DNA of 64,000 nt from Bacteroidales bacterium (GCA_017451385.1 JAFSPS010000002.1:62001-126000), one strand, 5' to 3'. Counted from the first letter of the stretch, positions 54,485-63,122 are shown. Notes: generated by a model from the letters alone, not told the origin. Numbers and translations are program-made.

Positions 54485-55938
54485 AAAAGATTAGTTTTCT
54501 ATTCTTCATGGTGTTCTCCTATGTTGCCATGGCAGATAACGTTGTGTCATTAAACGAGGCGAGAGGGATAGCGGATGCCTATTATGGCGCATTTCAAAGA
54601 ATAGCTCGATTGCCGGACGGCGAGGAGGTACTCCGAAACAGTCAGAAACTTTTTAAGGCTATAGGTGTAGATGATAACGGCAATGAGATTGGCGGTGAAT
54701 TCAATGTCCCAAACGATATTGGAATAATCTTTGGGACGGATAATGGATTAGACAATATAACAATCCGCCATTACGTGAATAAGATACGAGAATTTTCTAG
54801 GAGAGATAATCTTGTTTTTTCTTATGATATACAATCATCCAGATATTTGTATTCTCCGCATATGAATGGAGATAAACGTATCCCGGATTATGCTTTGGTG
54901 ATAGTAAAAAAAACATTATCAGCATCGACTATTAGTCCAAAGGTAATATGGGATACTATGTTTATCAATGCAACTACAAAGTCCATAATCCTTGTAAAAA
55001 ATGGATACAGAAAAATGTCTCTGTTAAGTGAGCGCGAATTGCTGAAAGTAGCAGATATGATGTACGATGAAGAAAGATACGAGGAGGCATACCAGATGTA
55101 TGGTGAGGTTTTGCGTAGGGATCCAAAATCCAATGTGTCTTATAAGCTTGGTGTTATGACTTTCAAGGGGGAGGGGTGCAAACAGTATTCGAGAAAGGTA
55201 AGAGATTACCTTGTGGAGTTTTATTGGCAGAAGACAATAGATGGACGTGCTCAATTGGAGCGACATAATATTATGTTGTACGATATGGGAATACCCTCAT
55301 TTAGTGGATATGAAAGTAACCCATTCCCTTCAAATAGACTTCTTGCATATAATCACAACAAGAAAAGATTTGGCTATATTTCTGCACAAGGGGAGATGGT
55401 GATAAAACAGCAGTATATGGCTGCATATCCTTTCTTTTCAAATGGGACGGCTATTGTTAAAACAGAGAAATCAGAATGGATGCAGATTGACACTAACGGA
55501 CGTGCCTTGGAGTTGTATGATAATGTTTCAAGGGTTGAACATGAATATAAGTATTTAAGCGATTGGGGGCGACAATTGGTTGTCAGAAAAAATGGATTAG
55601 TTGGTGTAATTAATAGAGAAACGGGGAATTTGGATGTGCCGATGATTTATAAAAGAATGTGGTGGCTTGATAATTATATAAAACCATTCTTTGTTGTAGA
55701 ATGGCAAGATGGAAAGGTGGGCGTATTGTCATTCAATGGGAATGAAATAGTTCCAATAAAACATAGTATAATGCTCTTGATTGAAAATGATGATAAAACC
55801 ACTCTTCTACGAGAAACAGTAAAACTGTTGTGTGATTATGATAAAGCTACATATCAAAAATTATATGAGAGATATGGTAAAAAAATCCCAGACGCTGAAT
55901 TGAAAAAAATCGGACAACTATATATTATCAACCTTTAA
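54481..55938 (+). CDS. Exported TPR/Sel1-like plus WG-repeat protein
   Basis: A 485-residue exported protein (signal peptide to about residue 18, YVAMA). A helical part near 185-235 (LKVADMMYDEERYEEAYQMYGEVLRRDPKSNVSYKLGVM) is a TPR or Sel1-like pair. From about 300 there are WG repeats: RFGYISAQGEMVIKQQYMAAYPFF, LVGVINRETGNLDVPMIYKRM and KVGVLSFNGNEIVPIKHS. Such modules usually bind proteins. Within the operon it is a candidate adaptor between the caspase and the barrel proteins. That role is inferred. Confidence 0.8.
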   Translation: MKKISFLFFMVFSYVAMADNVVSLNEARGIADAYYGAFQRIARLPDGEEVLRNSQKLFKAIGVDDNGNEIGGEFNVPNDIGIIFGTDNGLDNITIRHYVNKIREFSRRDNLVFSYDIQSSRYLYSPHMNGDKRIPDYALVIVKKTLSASTISPKVIWDTMFINATTKSIILVKNGYRKMSLLSERELLKVADMMYDEERYEEAYQMYGEVLRRDPKSNVSYKLGVMTFKGEGCKQYSRKVRDYLVEFYWQKTIDGRAQLERHNIMLYDMGIPSFSGYESNPFPSNRLLAYNHNKKRFGYISAQGEMVIKQQYMAAYPFFSNGTAIVKTEKSEWMQIDTNGRALELYDNVSRVEHEYKYLSDWGRQLVVRKNGLVGVINRETGNLDVPMIYKRMWWLDNYIKPFFVVEWQDGKVGVLSFNGNEIVPIKHSIMLLIENDDKTTLLRETVKLLCDYDKATYQKLYERYGKKIPDAELKKIGQLYIINL

Positions 55939-55949
55939 TACATAACACA

Positions 55950-56702
55950 ATGAAAAAAAACATTTTGTTAATTATAATGCTCTGCATTTCGTTTGCATCG
56001 TTTTCGCAGATCAAACACGATGTTTGGTTCGGACATTTCAAGGTGCGTAGTAATTCTTTGACGTTGCCTTATGGATTGGGGTGTCTGTGGAATAACGGTG
56101 TTATTCATAGTCATCAAGGGTATAGATGGTTACGGATTATGCCAGAGTTTGATATACATGTTCCGATATGGAAGCTACTTGACAATAACGAAAAAACAAG
56201 TACAAAAGGTCCATATTGGTGGCGTTGCCTCTTGTTTGGTGATTATAGTCATAACTACAATTTTTCGTTGGGCTATACGCTATCGTGGCGTTCATTCGAT
56301 ATTCCCGTTGGTGCTCGTTTAGGAGTAAACTATGAGTGGCGTGGGCTATGTGTCACTGAAGGAAGATTGATGGGCGAACATCGAACGTCAGGAGTGATAC
56401 CAAGTGTTAATTTAACATGGAATGTTTTGGGATTAGATTTCGAGCGAGAAGAGCAATGGAACATTATAGCCGAGATAGGTACTTCGTACGTTAAGATACT
56501 CACATATAATGACCCTATTCAATTGGGGAGAACAGCTGTAAATGATGGTTGGAGGGGTTTGGTATCATTGGGCGTATGTGCAAATAAAGCTATGATGTTG
56601 TTTGCGATTCGTTACGAATGGGATAATTATAATTATTTCAATGTAACAGACACACGTACAAGGCTCAATAATCTGGTTTTGTCATTCACTTCGTATTTTT
56701 AA
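55950..56702 (+). CDS. Outer membrane barrel-like protein, paralog 1
   Basis: A 250-residue exported protein (signal peptide to about residue 19, SFASFSQ) with alternating strand-like segments and a terminal Phe (LSFTSYF), suggesting an outer membrane beta barrel. The core carries VRSNSL, PEFDIHVPIW, WWRCLLFGDYSHNYN, GARLGVNYEWRGL and FAIRYEWDNYNYFN. All of these recur in the next gene. No named family is certain. It starts 11 bp after the WG-repeat gene. Confidence 0.72.
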   Translation: MKKNILLIIMLCISFASFSQIKHDVWFGHFKVRSNSLTLPYGLGCLWNNGVIHSHQGYRWLRIMPEFDIHVPIWKLLDNNEKTSTKGPYWWRCLLFGDYSHNYNFSLGYTLSWRSFDIPVGARLGVNYEWRGLCVTEGRLMGEHRTSGVIPSVNLTWNVLGLDFEREEQWNIIAEIGTSYVKILTYNDPIQLGRTAVNDGWRGLVSLGVCANKAMMLFAIRYEWDNYNYFNVTDTRTRLNNLVLSFTSYF

Positions 56703-56737
56703 TCTCCACAAAGAAAAAACAAGGTTATTTATTGAGT

Positions 56738-57622
56738 ATGAAAAGATATTTTTTCTTAGTTATTATCCTTTGCATTATTACGCACTCGGCATTAGGTCAG
56801 GAACAACGCCGTGTTTGGTCATTGCGGTTGAATGTGCGAACCAATTCGTTGCTTATTCCTGTATGTTATCGTATCGTCTTCGATTCAAAACTATACGAGA
56901 AATTTTCAGCAAGGATGTTGGAATACTTGAATTCAAAAGCAGAGCAAGAGAAGAACAGCAGGATAGAACGGCATGAAAGAACGAATGATGAAACTTCAGT
57001 GATAGGGTTGCTTCTAATTCCATATATATTTCCGCCCAATCTTGAGTATGATATCCATACTCCTAATTGGGAGCTATATGACCATCAAGATATGATTGAG
57101 ACAGGGAAACCGTATATATGGCGTAATTTGTTGTTCGGAGATTATTCTCACAATTATAATTATGCGATAGGAGCTACTTTTTCATTGCATCCTCGTCATT
57201 TTCCATTAAGTTTCAGCCTTGGCGCAAATTGGGAGTCAAGAGCCTTGTATATAACAGATGGTGAAATGTCGGGCAAGCATCGTTCAGCTGGATTTGTTCC
57301 ACACTTTTTTTTAAGTTATCATTTTGTTGATAATGATAACGTGAGTAGAGATTGTTGGGACTTTACATGCAATATTGGTACATCATTTGTTCATATACTT
57401 GAATATGATGGTCCATTGGAGGGTGGAAAAGATAATTTGAGTGATGGCTTGCGTGGTCAAGTGGGAGTGAGCCTACAGCATGGTTTTGAGGTCTATTCGA
57501 TAAGATACGAATGGGATTTCTACAACTATTTTAATATTCCAGATATAACAACGCGGATGAATAGCCTTGTTTTTTCATATTGTTTGAATTTCGGTGCCGC
57601 TCACAACCGTTTGTTGCAATAA
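56738..57622 (+). CDS. Outer membrane barrel-like protein, paralog 2
   Basis: A 294-residue exported protein (signal peptide to about residue 20, HSALGQ) clearly paralogous to the preceding one: VRTNSL, NLEYDIHTPNW, WRNLLFGDYSHNYN, GANWESRALYITDG, IGTSFVHILEYD and SIRYEWDFYNYFN. It has an extra, charged insert of about 50 residues near 45-95 (helical, Lys/Glu/Arg rich). A TTG at 56732 precedes the ATG; the ATG at 56738 gives the better signal peptide. Last gene of the operon, ending 16 bp before the convergent esterase-GNAT gene. Confidence 0.72.
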   Translation: MKRYFFLVIILCIITHSALGQEQRRVWSLRLNVRTNSLLIPVCYRIVFDSKLYEKFSARMLEYLNSKAEQEKNSRIERHERTNDETSVIGLLLIPYIFPPNLEYDIHTPNWELYDHQDMIETGKPYIWRNLLFGDYSHNYNYAIGATFSLHPRHFPLSFSLGANWESRALYITDGEMSGKHRSAGFVPHFFLSYHFVDNDNVSRDCWDFTCNIGTSFVHILEYDGPLEGGKDNLSDGLRGQVGVSLQHGFEVYSIRYEWDFYNYFNIPDITTRMNSLVFSYCLNFGAAHNRLLQ

Positions 57623-57638
57623 GGTTGTCCCCCAAAAA

Positions 57639-58841
57639 TCAAAAGAACCTCATCTTCTGATACGCTATGCGCTCGTCGCCGTTGGCGAGGTGGATGATGC
57701 CGCAGCGGGTGAAGGCGTACTTCTCAAAGAGATGCTGCATGATGAGGTTGTCGCGGTGGGTGTCTATGCGTAGGTTGGGGTCTATGGAGAGGGCGAAGTC
57801 TGTAACGGTCTTGAAGATGCCGTGTGCTGAGGCTCGGCTGCCTATGCGGTGTAGTGCGTGGTAGGGCATGGTGTCGTCAGCCCACTGTCCGTCGATGACG
57901 GCGTAGGTGGGTTCTGGCGAAGGCAGGAGTGCGAAATAGGCCGATAAGAGCCCGTCGTCATCAATGGCAACATACCCTATGCCTTCGGCGATGTCATTTT
58001 CTATGAGCTGCTGCGAGGGGTAGCCGTTCACCCATTGCTGATTATTGCCGTTGGCACGCATGATGGCGCGCGCTTCTTCGATAATAGCCATAATGGCCTC
58101 AATGTCGGAAGGGGTGGCATGGCGAATGTGGTAGTTGTGTTGTCGGGTGTGTTGTCTTGCCAGCTGGTTGACGCACCATGCGAAGGCCTCTGCCGTACGG
58201 CGTGCGTTGTCATCGAAGTGTCCGCCGCGATTCCATCGCAAGGTGCAGTGGCTGATGCCCAGATGCTGGCATAGCTGTCGGTACTCGTTGCGCACGCGGT
58301 TGCCAATCTGTGCTATGGATTTGTTCTTGCTATGCTCTTCGCGTTGTCCGAGGCTCAGATATATGTAGCGTGCTGCGGTTGGGTGTTCAGAAGAGAATGA
58401 AGGCCAGTCGCGTATCCATAGCGAGGGAGATGCTGCCGCCACGGCATCGATGTTCAGACCGCACTTGGCTGCCCAGAGGGCGAAAAGTCCGCCCAGCGAG
58501 TAGCCGCCAATCACGGTGGGCAACACGCCGTAGTGTGCATATAGATAGGGGAGTAGTTGTTGTGCGATATAGGCGTATGAGGCTTCTGCGGCCTGTCCGA
58601 TGAGAGGGTCGTGCGATATGGCGGGGTCTTGCCACGGCGTGAGGTCGCGGTTCCAGTCGTCCACTTCAAAAGCCACGAGGCAAACGGGTTCCGTCGCAGT
58701 ATTTGCAATAAAAGCAGCTTCGTCGGCTATGCTGCGCTGCTCATGTCTGCCCAAGGGTTGCAATAGCAGGTAGCGTGGGGCATTGCCGCAGAAGATGTGG
58801 CACTGCCGTCCGGCGATGTTCTCGAGGGGAGCCGTACCCAT
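57639..58841 (-). CDS. Esterase-GNAT acetyltransferase fusion
   Basis: A 400-residue two-domain protein. Residues 1-230 are an alpha/beta hydrolase of the putative esterase (ferric-siderophore esterase or D-type) kind, with YGVLPTVIGGYSLGGLFALW carrying nucleophile Ser115, and a His candidate in RGGHFDD near 210. Residues about 237-400 are a GNAT domain (IRHATPSDIEAIMAIIEEAR, GYVAIDDDGLLSAYFAL, RIGSRASAHGIFKTVTDFAL, NLRIDTHRDN). The last 70 bp carry the right copy of the 64-bp repeat. It begins exactly where the upstream calycin-like gene stops. Confidence 0.82.
   Translation of the reverse strand: MGTAPLENIAGRQCHIFCGNAPRYLLLQPLGRHEQRSIADEAAFIANTATEPVCLVAFEVDDWNRDLTPWQDPAISHDPLIGQAAEASYAYIAQQLLPYLYAHYGVLPTVIGGYSLGGLFALWAAKCGLNIDAVAAASPSLWIRDWPSFSSEHPTAARYIYLSLGQREEHSKNKSIAQIGNRVRNEYRQLCQHLGISHCTLRWNRGGHFDDNARRTAEAFAWCVNQLARQHTRQHNYHIRHATPSDIEAIMAIIEEARAIMRANGNNQQWVNGYPSQQLIENDIAEGIGYVAIDDDGLLSAYFALLPSPEPTYAVIDGQWADDTMPYHALHRIGSRASAHGIFKTVTDFALSIDPNLRIDTHRDNLIMQHLFEKYAFTRCGIIHLANGDERIAYQKMRFF
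57664..57727. repeat. Right 64-bp direct repeat of the caspase cassette
   Basis: Identical to 50783-50846. Here it is the native, in-frame sequence of the esterase-GNAT gene (encoding about the peptide FEKYAF to DERIAY on the minus strand), so this copy is the original. Confidence 0.95.
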
Positions 58842-59249
58842 CTATTTCTTTACTTTTTTGCCTTTGTAAATCACCTTCTTGCCAGCCATCATACATTCGA
58901 AAAGGCATGTCTCGCCGGCGTAGCCTTGGCTGTCGCTGATGGTAAATTTGGTCCATTTCTTGCTACTTGTGGAGGGGACAATGCCATCGCCGCTAAGGTA
59001 TATGTTGTTGTGGTCATTATCTTTGCGGCTTACCGATATGTCGTTGAAATAGACATCGACGCGCACGGGCATGAGGCGAGAGAATTTCACTTGGCGGACA
59101 AAGAGCGTTGCCTTGTCACCGTTGACGGTCAGCTGTGCCTCGATATTTTTCTGCAAGTAGCTGCCTACGGACATGGTGCCGTGGTAGGTCTGTGCCATAG
59201 CAGCGGTAGTTCCTATCACTAATAGTAGTGCTATGAGGATATGTTTCAT
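58842..59249 (-). CDS. Calycin-like exported protein
   Basis: A 135-residue exported protein (signal peptide to about residue 19, AAMAQ). The mature part is strand-rich (YHGTMSVGSYLQKNIEAQLTVNGDKATLFVRQVKF), matching in pattern the calycin-like domain (PF13944-type) common in Bacteroidetes envelope proteins. The frame opens at 59276, but a promoter box at 59274-59281 overlaps that part, so the ATG at 59249 is chosen. The stop codon directly abuts the start of the esterase-GNAT gene, so they are probably one transcript. Ligand unknown. Confidence 0.7.
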   Translation of the reverse strand: MKHILIALLLVIGTTAAMAQTYHGTMSVGSYLQKNIEAQLTVNGDKATLFVRQVKFSRLMPVRVDVYFNDISVSRKDNDHNNIYLSGDGIVPSTSSKKWTKFTISDSQGYAGETCLFECMMAGKKVIYKGKKVKK

Positions 59250-59273
59250 GTAGGTGTTTTTAGATTTGGAAAG

Positions 59274-59281
59274 CAAAGATA
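59274..59281 (-). promoter_or_regulatory. Promoter -7 box for the calycin-like gene
   Basis: TATCTTTG on the minus strand, 25 bp upstream of the ATG at 59249. Confidence 0.6.
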
Positions 59282-59321
59282 CGTTTTTTTTCTAATAGGC
59301 AGTATGATGAATTGCGAGAAT

Positions 59322-59357
59322 AAAAAAAACGAGGTATGCCATTTTTGGCGTACCTCG
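59322..59357 (-). terminator. Terminator of cysK
   Basis: An 11-bp stem (59330-59340 with 59347-59357, one G-U pair) whose minus-strand 3' side runs into eight T. Confidence 0.85.
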
Positions 59358-59384
59358 CTTTTCATTGTCTTAAGGATTGGCAGA

Positions 59385-60332
59385 TTATAGTGGGTAGTCT
59401 TCGAAGGCGTAGAGTACTGTGGAGAGGTAGCGTTCGCCGGTGTCTGGGAGGAGGACTACAACGCGTTTGCCTTTGTTCTCTGGGCGTTTGGCCACTTCTA
59501 TGGCAGCATAGAGTGCTGCGCCTGCCGAGATGCCGACGAGGAGGCCTTCCTGTTGTGCCACCTCACGGCCGGTGCGTATGGCATCATCGTTCTCCACATC
59601 AAACACTTCGTCAATCAGGTCGGCAGAGTAGGTCTTGGGGACAAAGCCGGCACCGATGCCCTGTATCTTGTGTGAACCGCTGGGGCCGCCGTTGAGTACG
59701 GGGGACGATTTGGGCTCTACGGCGATGACCTTTACCGATGGTTTCTGTTCTTTGAGGTAGCGTGCCACGCCGGACACAGTGCCGCCGGTGCCGACGCCAG
59801 CCACGAAGATATCTACCTCGCCATCGGTCTGCTTCCATATCTCGGGACCTGTGGTGGCGTAGTGCTTGGCGGGGTTGGCGGGGTTCTCGAACTGTTGGAG
59901 GATGATGCTGCCGGGGATGGAGTCACGCAGCTCTTCGGCGGCACGTATGGCACCCTTCATGCCTTCGGCACCCGGGGTGAGGCGCACCTCGGCGCCATAG
60001 GCTTTGACGAGGTTGCGACGCTCAATGCTCATCGTCTCGGGCATGGTAAGAATCAGTTTGTAGCCTTTCACGGCGCTTACGAGTGCCAGTCCTACGCCGG
60101 TGTTGCCGCTCGTGGGCTCTATGATGGTGGCACCGGGCTTCAGCAGACCGCGCTGCTCGGCGTCTTCAATCATGGCGAGGGCTATGCGGTCCTTTACGCT
60201 GCCGCCGGGGTTGAAGAATTCCACTTTGGCAATAACGGGAGTGGCAACACCTTTGATGGCCGAATACTTGCTGAGTTCAAGGAGCGGCGTGTTACCTACG
60301 AGGTCTGTGAGTTTTGTAGCAATCTGTTTCAT
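59385..60332 (-). CDS. cysK: Cysteine synthase A
   Basis: O-acetylserine sulfhydrylase joins O-acetylserine and sulfide to cysteine with PLP. The 315-residue protein has [13 protein letters not shown] with the PLP Lys at about residue 43, the [12 protein letters not shown] cofactor loop and [14 protein letters not shown] phosphate-binding segment. [10 protein letters not shown] and SAGAA motifs follow. Family length is normal. A TACCTTTG promoter lies 52 bp upstream and a terminator follows, so it is likely monocistronic. Confidence 0.96.
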   Translation of the reverse strand: MKQIATKLTDLVGNTPLLELSKYSAIKGVATPVIAKVEFFNPGGSVKDRIALAMIEDAEQRGLLKPGATIIEPTSGNTGVGLALVSAVKGYKLILTMPETMSIERRNLVKAYGAEVRLTPGAEGMKGAIRAAEELRDSIPGSIILQQFENPANPAKHYATTGPEIWKQTDGEVDIFVAGVGTGGTVSGVARYLKEQKPSVKVIAVEPKSSPVLNGGPSGSHKIQGIGAGFVPKTYSADLIDEVFDVENDDAIRTGREVAQQEGLLVGISAGAALYAAIEVAKRPENKGKRVVVLLPDTGERYLSTVLYAFEDYPL

Positions 60333-60383
60333 AATGCTTTGTGTTTGTCTTGTTATTGTTTGTTTTATTGTTTATCAATGATG

Positions 60384-60391
60384 CAAAGGTA
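60384..60391 (-). promoter_or_regulatory. Promoter -7 box for cysK
   Basis: TACCTTTG on the minus strand, 52 bp upstream of the start. It is followed upstream by a small imperfect inverted repeat GCATATATGGC/GCATACCATAAATATGGT near 60418-60453 that might be an operator. Confidence 0.55.
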
Positions 60392-60544
60392 GTATCATTC
60401 ACGATACCCTGCAATACCGCATATATGGCATTTTGCATACCATAAATATGGTATTTTGAGTTGAAGTTATTGAGAGATAATGATATAGGTGGTTTTTGGT
60501 GCCCTGTATGTGGATAACAATGCAAACAAGGGTCTGACATATCG

Positions 60545-61189
60545 TCAGATATAGAACTCTGCCGAGTCCACCCATCCGGCGCGGAGGGCATAGCGCATCA
60601 CCTCGTGGGCGGTATTGACGCCGAGTTTGCGGAAGATGTTTTTGCGATGTGTGGTAATGGTGTGGATGCTTGAGCAACGTTCTGCGGCAATCTCTTTGGT
60701 TGTCTTGCCTTGTGCTATGGCTTTGGCAATCTCTATTTCTGTCGTTGTCAGGTGTGACGGTGTGTCGTCGTTCTGGTGAGAGATGAGTATCTCGGTGGCT
60801 CGTGGAGAGAGATAGCGTCTGCCGTTGGTTGCTGCTGCTACGGCTTCAGCAATTTCCTGAAGCGAGCTGTCCTTGAATACTATGCTGAATGCCTGCGAGC
60901 CATATACCATGCGGCGCAGCATGGCATCGGTGAGTTCATCGCCAAGAAGTATCCAGCGGCTCTCGGCATAACGCTCGCTGACGATGAGCAGATTCTCGTC
61001 GTCGTCGAAATCGAAGAGGGCAAAGTCGATAATCACCACGCTGCGTGGGGCGGCTTTGAGTGCCTCAACGAGTGCCGCCTTGCAGTGTGCCTCGCAGAGC
61101 GAACCATCGTCACGCCCCGCCAGCATACTGCGCAGCGCATACGCCGTCAGTTCTTGATTGTCAGCCAGTATAATATTGGTTAAAGGCAT
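60545..61189 (-). CDS. NarL/LuxR-type response regulator
   Basis: A 214-residue regulator. The N-terminal half (ILADNQELTAYALRSML, then VVIIDFALFD with a likely phosphoacceptor Asp, LLGDELTDAMLRRMVYG) is a receiver-like domain with weakened motifs. The C-terminal 65 residues are a LuxR HTH (LTTTEIEIAKAIAQGKTTKEIAAE, IHTITTHRKNIFRKLGV). The frame opens at 61300; a promoter box at 61210 argues for the ATG at 61189. No histidine kinase gene is adjacent. It reads toward cysK, but cysK has its own promoter, so regulation of cysK is only a guess. Confidence 0.85.
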   Translation of the reverse strand: MPLTNIILADNQELTAYALRSMLAGRDDGSLCEAHCKAALVEALKAAPRSVVIIDFALFDFDDDENLLIVSERYAESRWILLGDELTDAMLRRMVYGSQAFSIVFKDSSLQEIAEAVAAATNGRRYLSPRATEILISHQNDDTPSHLTTTEIEIAKAIAQGKTTKEIAAERCSSIHTITTHRKNIFRKLGVNTAHEVMRYALRAGWVDSAEFYI

Positions 61190-61209
61190 AATGCTTTTGT
61201 ATGACAATG

Positions 61210-61217
61210 CAAAGGTA
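61210..61217 (-). promoter_or_regulatory. Promoter -7 box for the LuxR-type regulator
   Basis: TACCTTTG on the minus strand, 21 bp upstream of the ATG at 61189. Confidence 0.55.
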
Positions 61218-61318
61218 TGTTTTTTTCTGGAATTGTCGGGACCATTTCGCAATTCCAAATCAGCGAGGCAATTACAGGGAAGGCAATGGAATAATCGCAA
61301 TTCGATAGGGATTGAGAG

Positions 61319-61423
61319 GAAACTACATATTTTATAAAGATAAAATGCGAGATTTTTACATCAATTTATGAAAATTGTGAGAAAACTACATGTTTTGCAA
61401 GAAAAAAATTGTGAGATTTTCAC
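61319..61423. repeat. Two imperfect 41-bp direct repeats
   Basis: AACTACATATTTTATAAAGA followed by a TAAAATGCGAGATTTTTACA block (61321-61360) recurs as AACTACATGTTTTGCAAGAA and a GAGATTTTCACA block (about 61384-61423), 63 bp apart. The right copy lies just before the promoter of the DUF4143 gene. Confidence 0.6.
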
Positions 61424-61431
61424 AAAAATAG

Positions 61432-61439
61432 TAATTTTG
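61432..61439 (+). promoter_or_regulatory. Promoter -7 box for the DUF4143 gene
   Basis: TAATTTTG, 20 bp before the ATG at 61460. Confidence 0.5.
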
Positions 61440-61459
61440 CCATCTGAAAAAAGGATAAT

Positions 61460-62803
61460 ATGGAAGGTATAATTTTCAAAAGGAAGATATATGAGCGGAT
61501 GCTCCACTGGAAGCAGACAAAGGATGGCTCCACGGCACTTTTGATAAAGGGTGCACGTCGTGTTGGCAAATCGACAATAGCCGAAGAGTTTGCCAGGCAG
61601 GAATACGACTCGTATATTGTGGTAAACTTCGATAATGCACGTAAATCGGTGTGGGATGCGGTGCATAATATTGCTGATTTGGACAATTTCTTCATCCAGT
61701 TGCAACTAATTTATAATGTAAAACTTGTGGAGCGCAAGTCGGTGATTATTTTTGACGAGATACAGAAGGCTTCCGCTGTACGCCAAGCGATAAAATATCT
61801 CGTCCAAGACCACCGCTATGATTATATTGAAACGGGGTCGCTCTTATCCATCAAAAAGAATATCAAAGATATTACGATACCGAGCGAAGAGACACGCATC
61901 ACAATGTATCCTATGGATTATGAGGAATTTCGCTGGGCATTAGGAGACAGTGTTACACTTCCGTTGCTTCAAGAGAGTTTTAATAATCGTAGGTCGCTGG
62001 GCGATGGTGTGTGTCGTAAGTTAATGCGTGATTTCCGTCTATACATGATTGTTGGCGGTATGCCACAGGCGGTGAATACATATATACAAAGCAATAACTT
62101 ATCGGATGTAGATCAAACGAAAAGAGAGATAATAGAACTTTATACTGAGGATTTTCGCAAAATAGACCCAAGTGGGAAGGTTTCGAGACTTTTCCGTGCC
62201 ATCCCATCCGAATTGTCGAAAAACGCATCACGCTATCAAGTGAGCAGTGTACTCGGAAGAGTGGCAGAGACTACTGATATGGATACATTGTTGGCGGACA
62301 TGGAAGACAGTTTGTGTGTCAATATGGCTTATCATGCCAATAGTCCGTCGGTAGGTATGGCTATGCACAAAAACAAAGATTGTTACAAGATGTTTGTGGC
62401 CGACACGGGACTATTTGTTACTCTGGCATTTTGGGATAAAGAAGTTACGGAGAATTCTTTATACCATCATTTGCTATCCGATAAATTGAGTGCCAATTTG
62501 GGATATGTATATGAAAATGTTGTGGCTCAGATGTTGAAAGCGCAAGGCGACGAACTTTTCTATTACACATGGCCTACCCCAAGTGGCAAACACAATTATG
62601 AGGTGGACTTCATACTTTCTCGCAATAATAAGTTGTGTCCCATTGAGGTTAAATCGTCAGGATACAAGACCCACACTTCGCTGGACGAGTTTTGTAATAA
62701 GTATTCGTCGGAAATTTTGTGGCGTTATCTTGTATATACTAAAGATTTGAAGAAAGACCAAAACACGCTCCTCGTGCCTGTCTTTATGGTGCCTTTTCTA
62801 TGA
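61460..62803 (+). CDS. AAA ATPase with C-terminal DUF4143 nuclease-like domain
   Basis: A 447-residue protein with Walker A GARRVGKS at about 31-38 and Walker B VIIFDEIQ near 97, the AAA_14 layout. The C-terminal half (YMIVGGMPQAVNTYI, and DFILSRNNKLCPIEVKSSGYKT) is DUF4143, which has PD-(D/E)xK nuclease-like residues (D and E-x-K visible). These proteins are numerous in Bacteroidales and often look like mobile or selfish genes; their function is unproven. Two 41-bp direct repeats precede it. Codon usage is like its neighbours. Confidence 0.88.
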   Translation: MEGIIFKRKIYERMLHWKQTKDGSTALLIKGARRVGKSTIAEEFARQEYDSYIVVNFDNARKSVWDAVHNIADLDNFFIQLQLIYNVKLVERKSVIIFDEIQKASAVRQAIKYLVQDHRYDYIETGSLLSIKKNIKDITIPSEETRITMYPMDYEEFRWALGDSVTLPLLQESFNNRRSLGDGVCRKLMRDFRLYMIVGGMPQAVNTYIQSNNLSDVDQTKREIIELYTEDFRKIDPSGKVSRLFRAIPSELSKNASRYQVSSVLGRVAETTDMDTLLADMEDSLCVNMAYHANSPSVGMAMHKNKDCYKMFVADTGLFVTLAFWDKEVTENSLYHHLLSDKLSANLGYVYENVVAQMLKAQGDELFYYTWPTPSGKHNYEVDFILSRNNKLCPIEVKSSGYKTHTSLDEFCNKYSSEILWRYLVYTKDLKKDQNTLLVPVFMVPFL

Positions 62804-62822
62804 TGGTTATACGTGTATTGGG

Positions 62823-63122
62823 CTACAACGCTATGAAATTCTGATATAGGGCGTTGAGAAATAAAATAAACAGATTGGCGTACAGCAGTAGGTGCCAGTG
62901 GTGGGTGGAGCGTTTGCGACGTAGGAGCATTATGATTATTGCGACAAACGAAACTGCCCATGCTGCCAACGGAGGGAAACGCATCAACGCTCCTATCGTG
63001 TCGCCTTGCAACAGTAGTAGCACGCCTCGCTGACAGCCGCACATGGGGCAACTCACCCCCAAGAGTTGCTTATAGTAGCAAGGCATAAGGTGTTCTGACA
63101 GCCACGCAATAACGGATGTCAT
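62823..63122 (-). CDS. DUF2752 small membrane protein
   Basis: A 99-residue inner membrane protein with the DUF2752 signature CPMCGCQRG (Cys-rich) followed by LLLLQGD and two hydrophobic helices near 45-65 and 78-96. The family role is unknown. It lies 62 bp upstream of the DUF4190 gene on the reading strand. Confidence 0.85.
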   Translation of the reverse strand: MTSVIAWLSEHLMPCYYKQLLGVSCPMCGCQRGVLLLLQGDTIGALMRFPPLAAWAVSFVAIIIMLLRRKRSTHHWHLLLYANLFILFLNALYQNFIAL

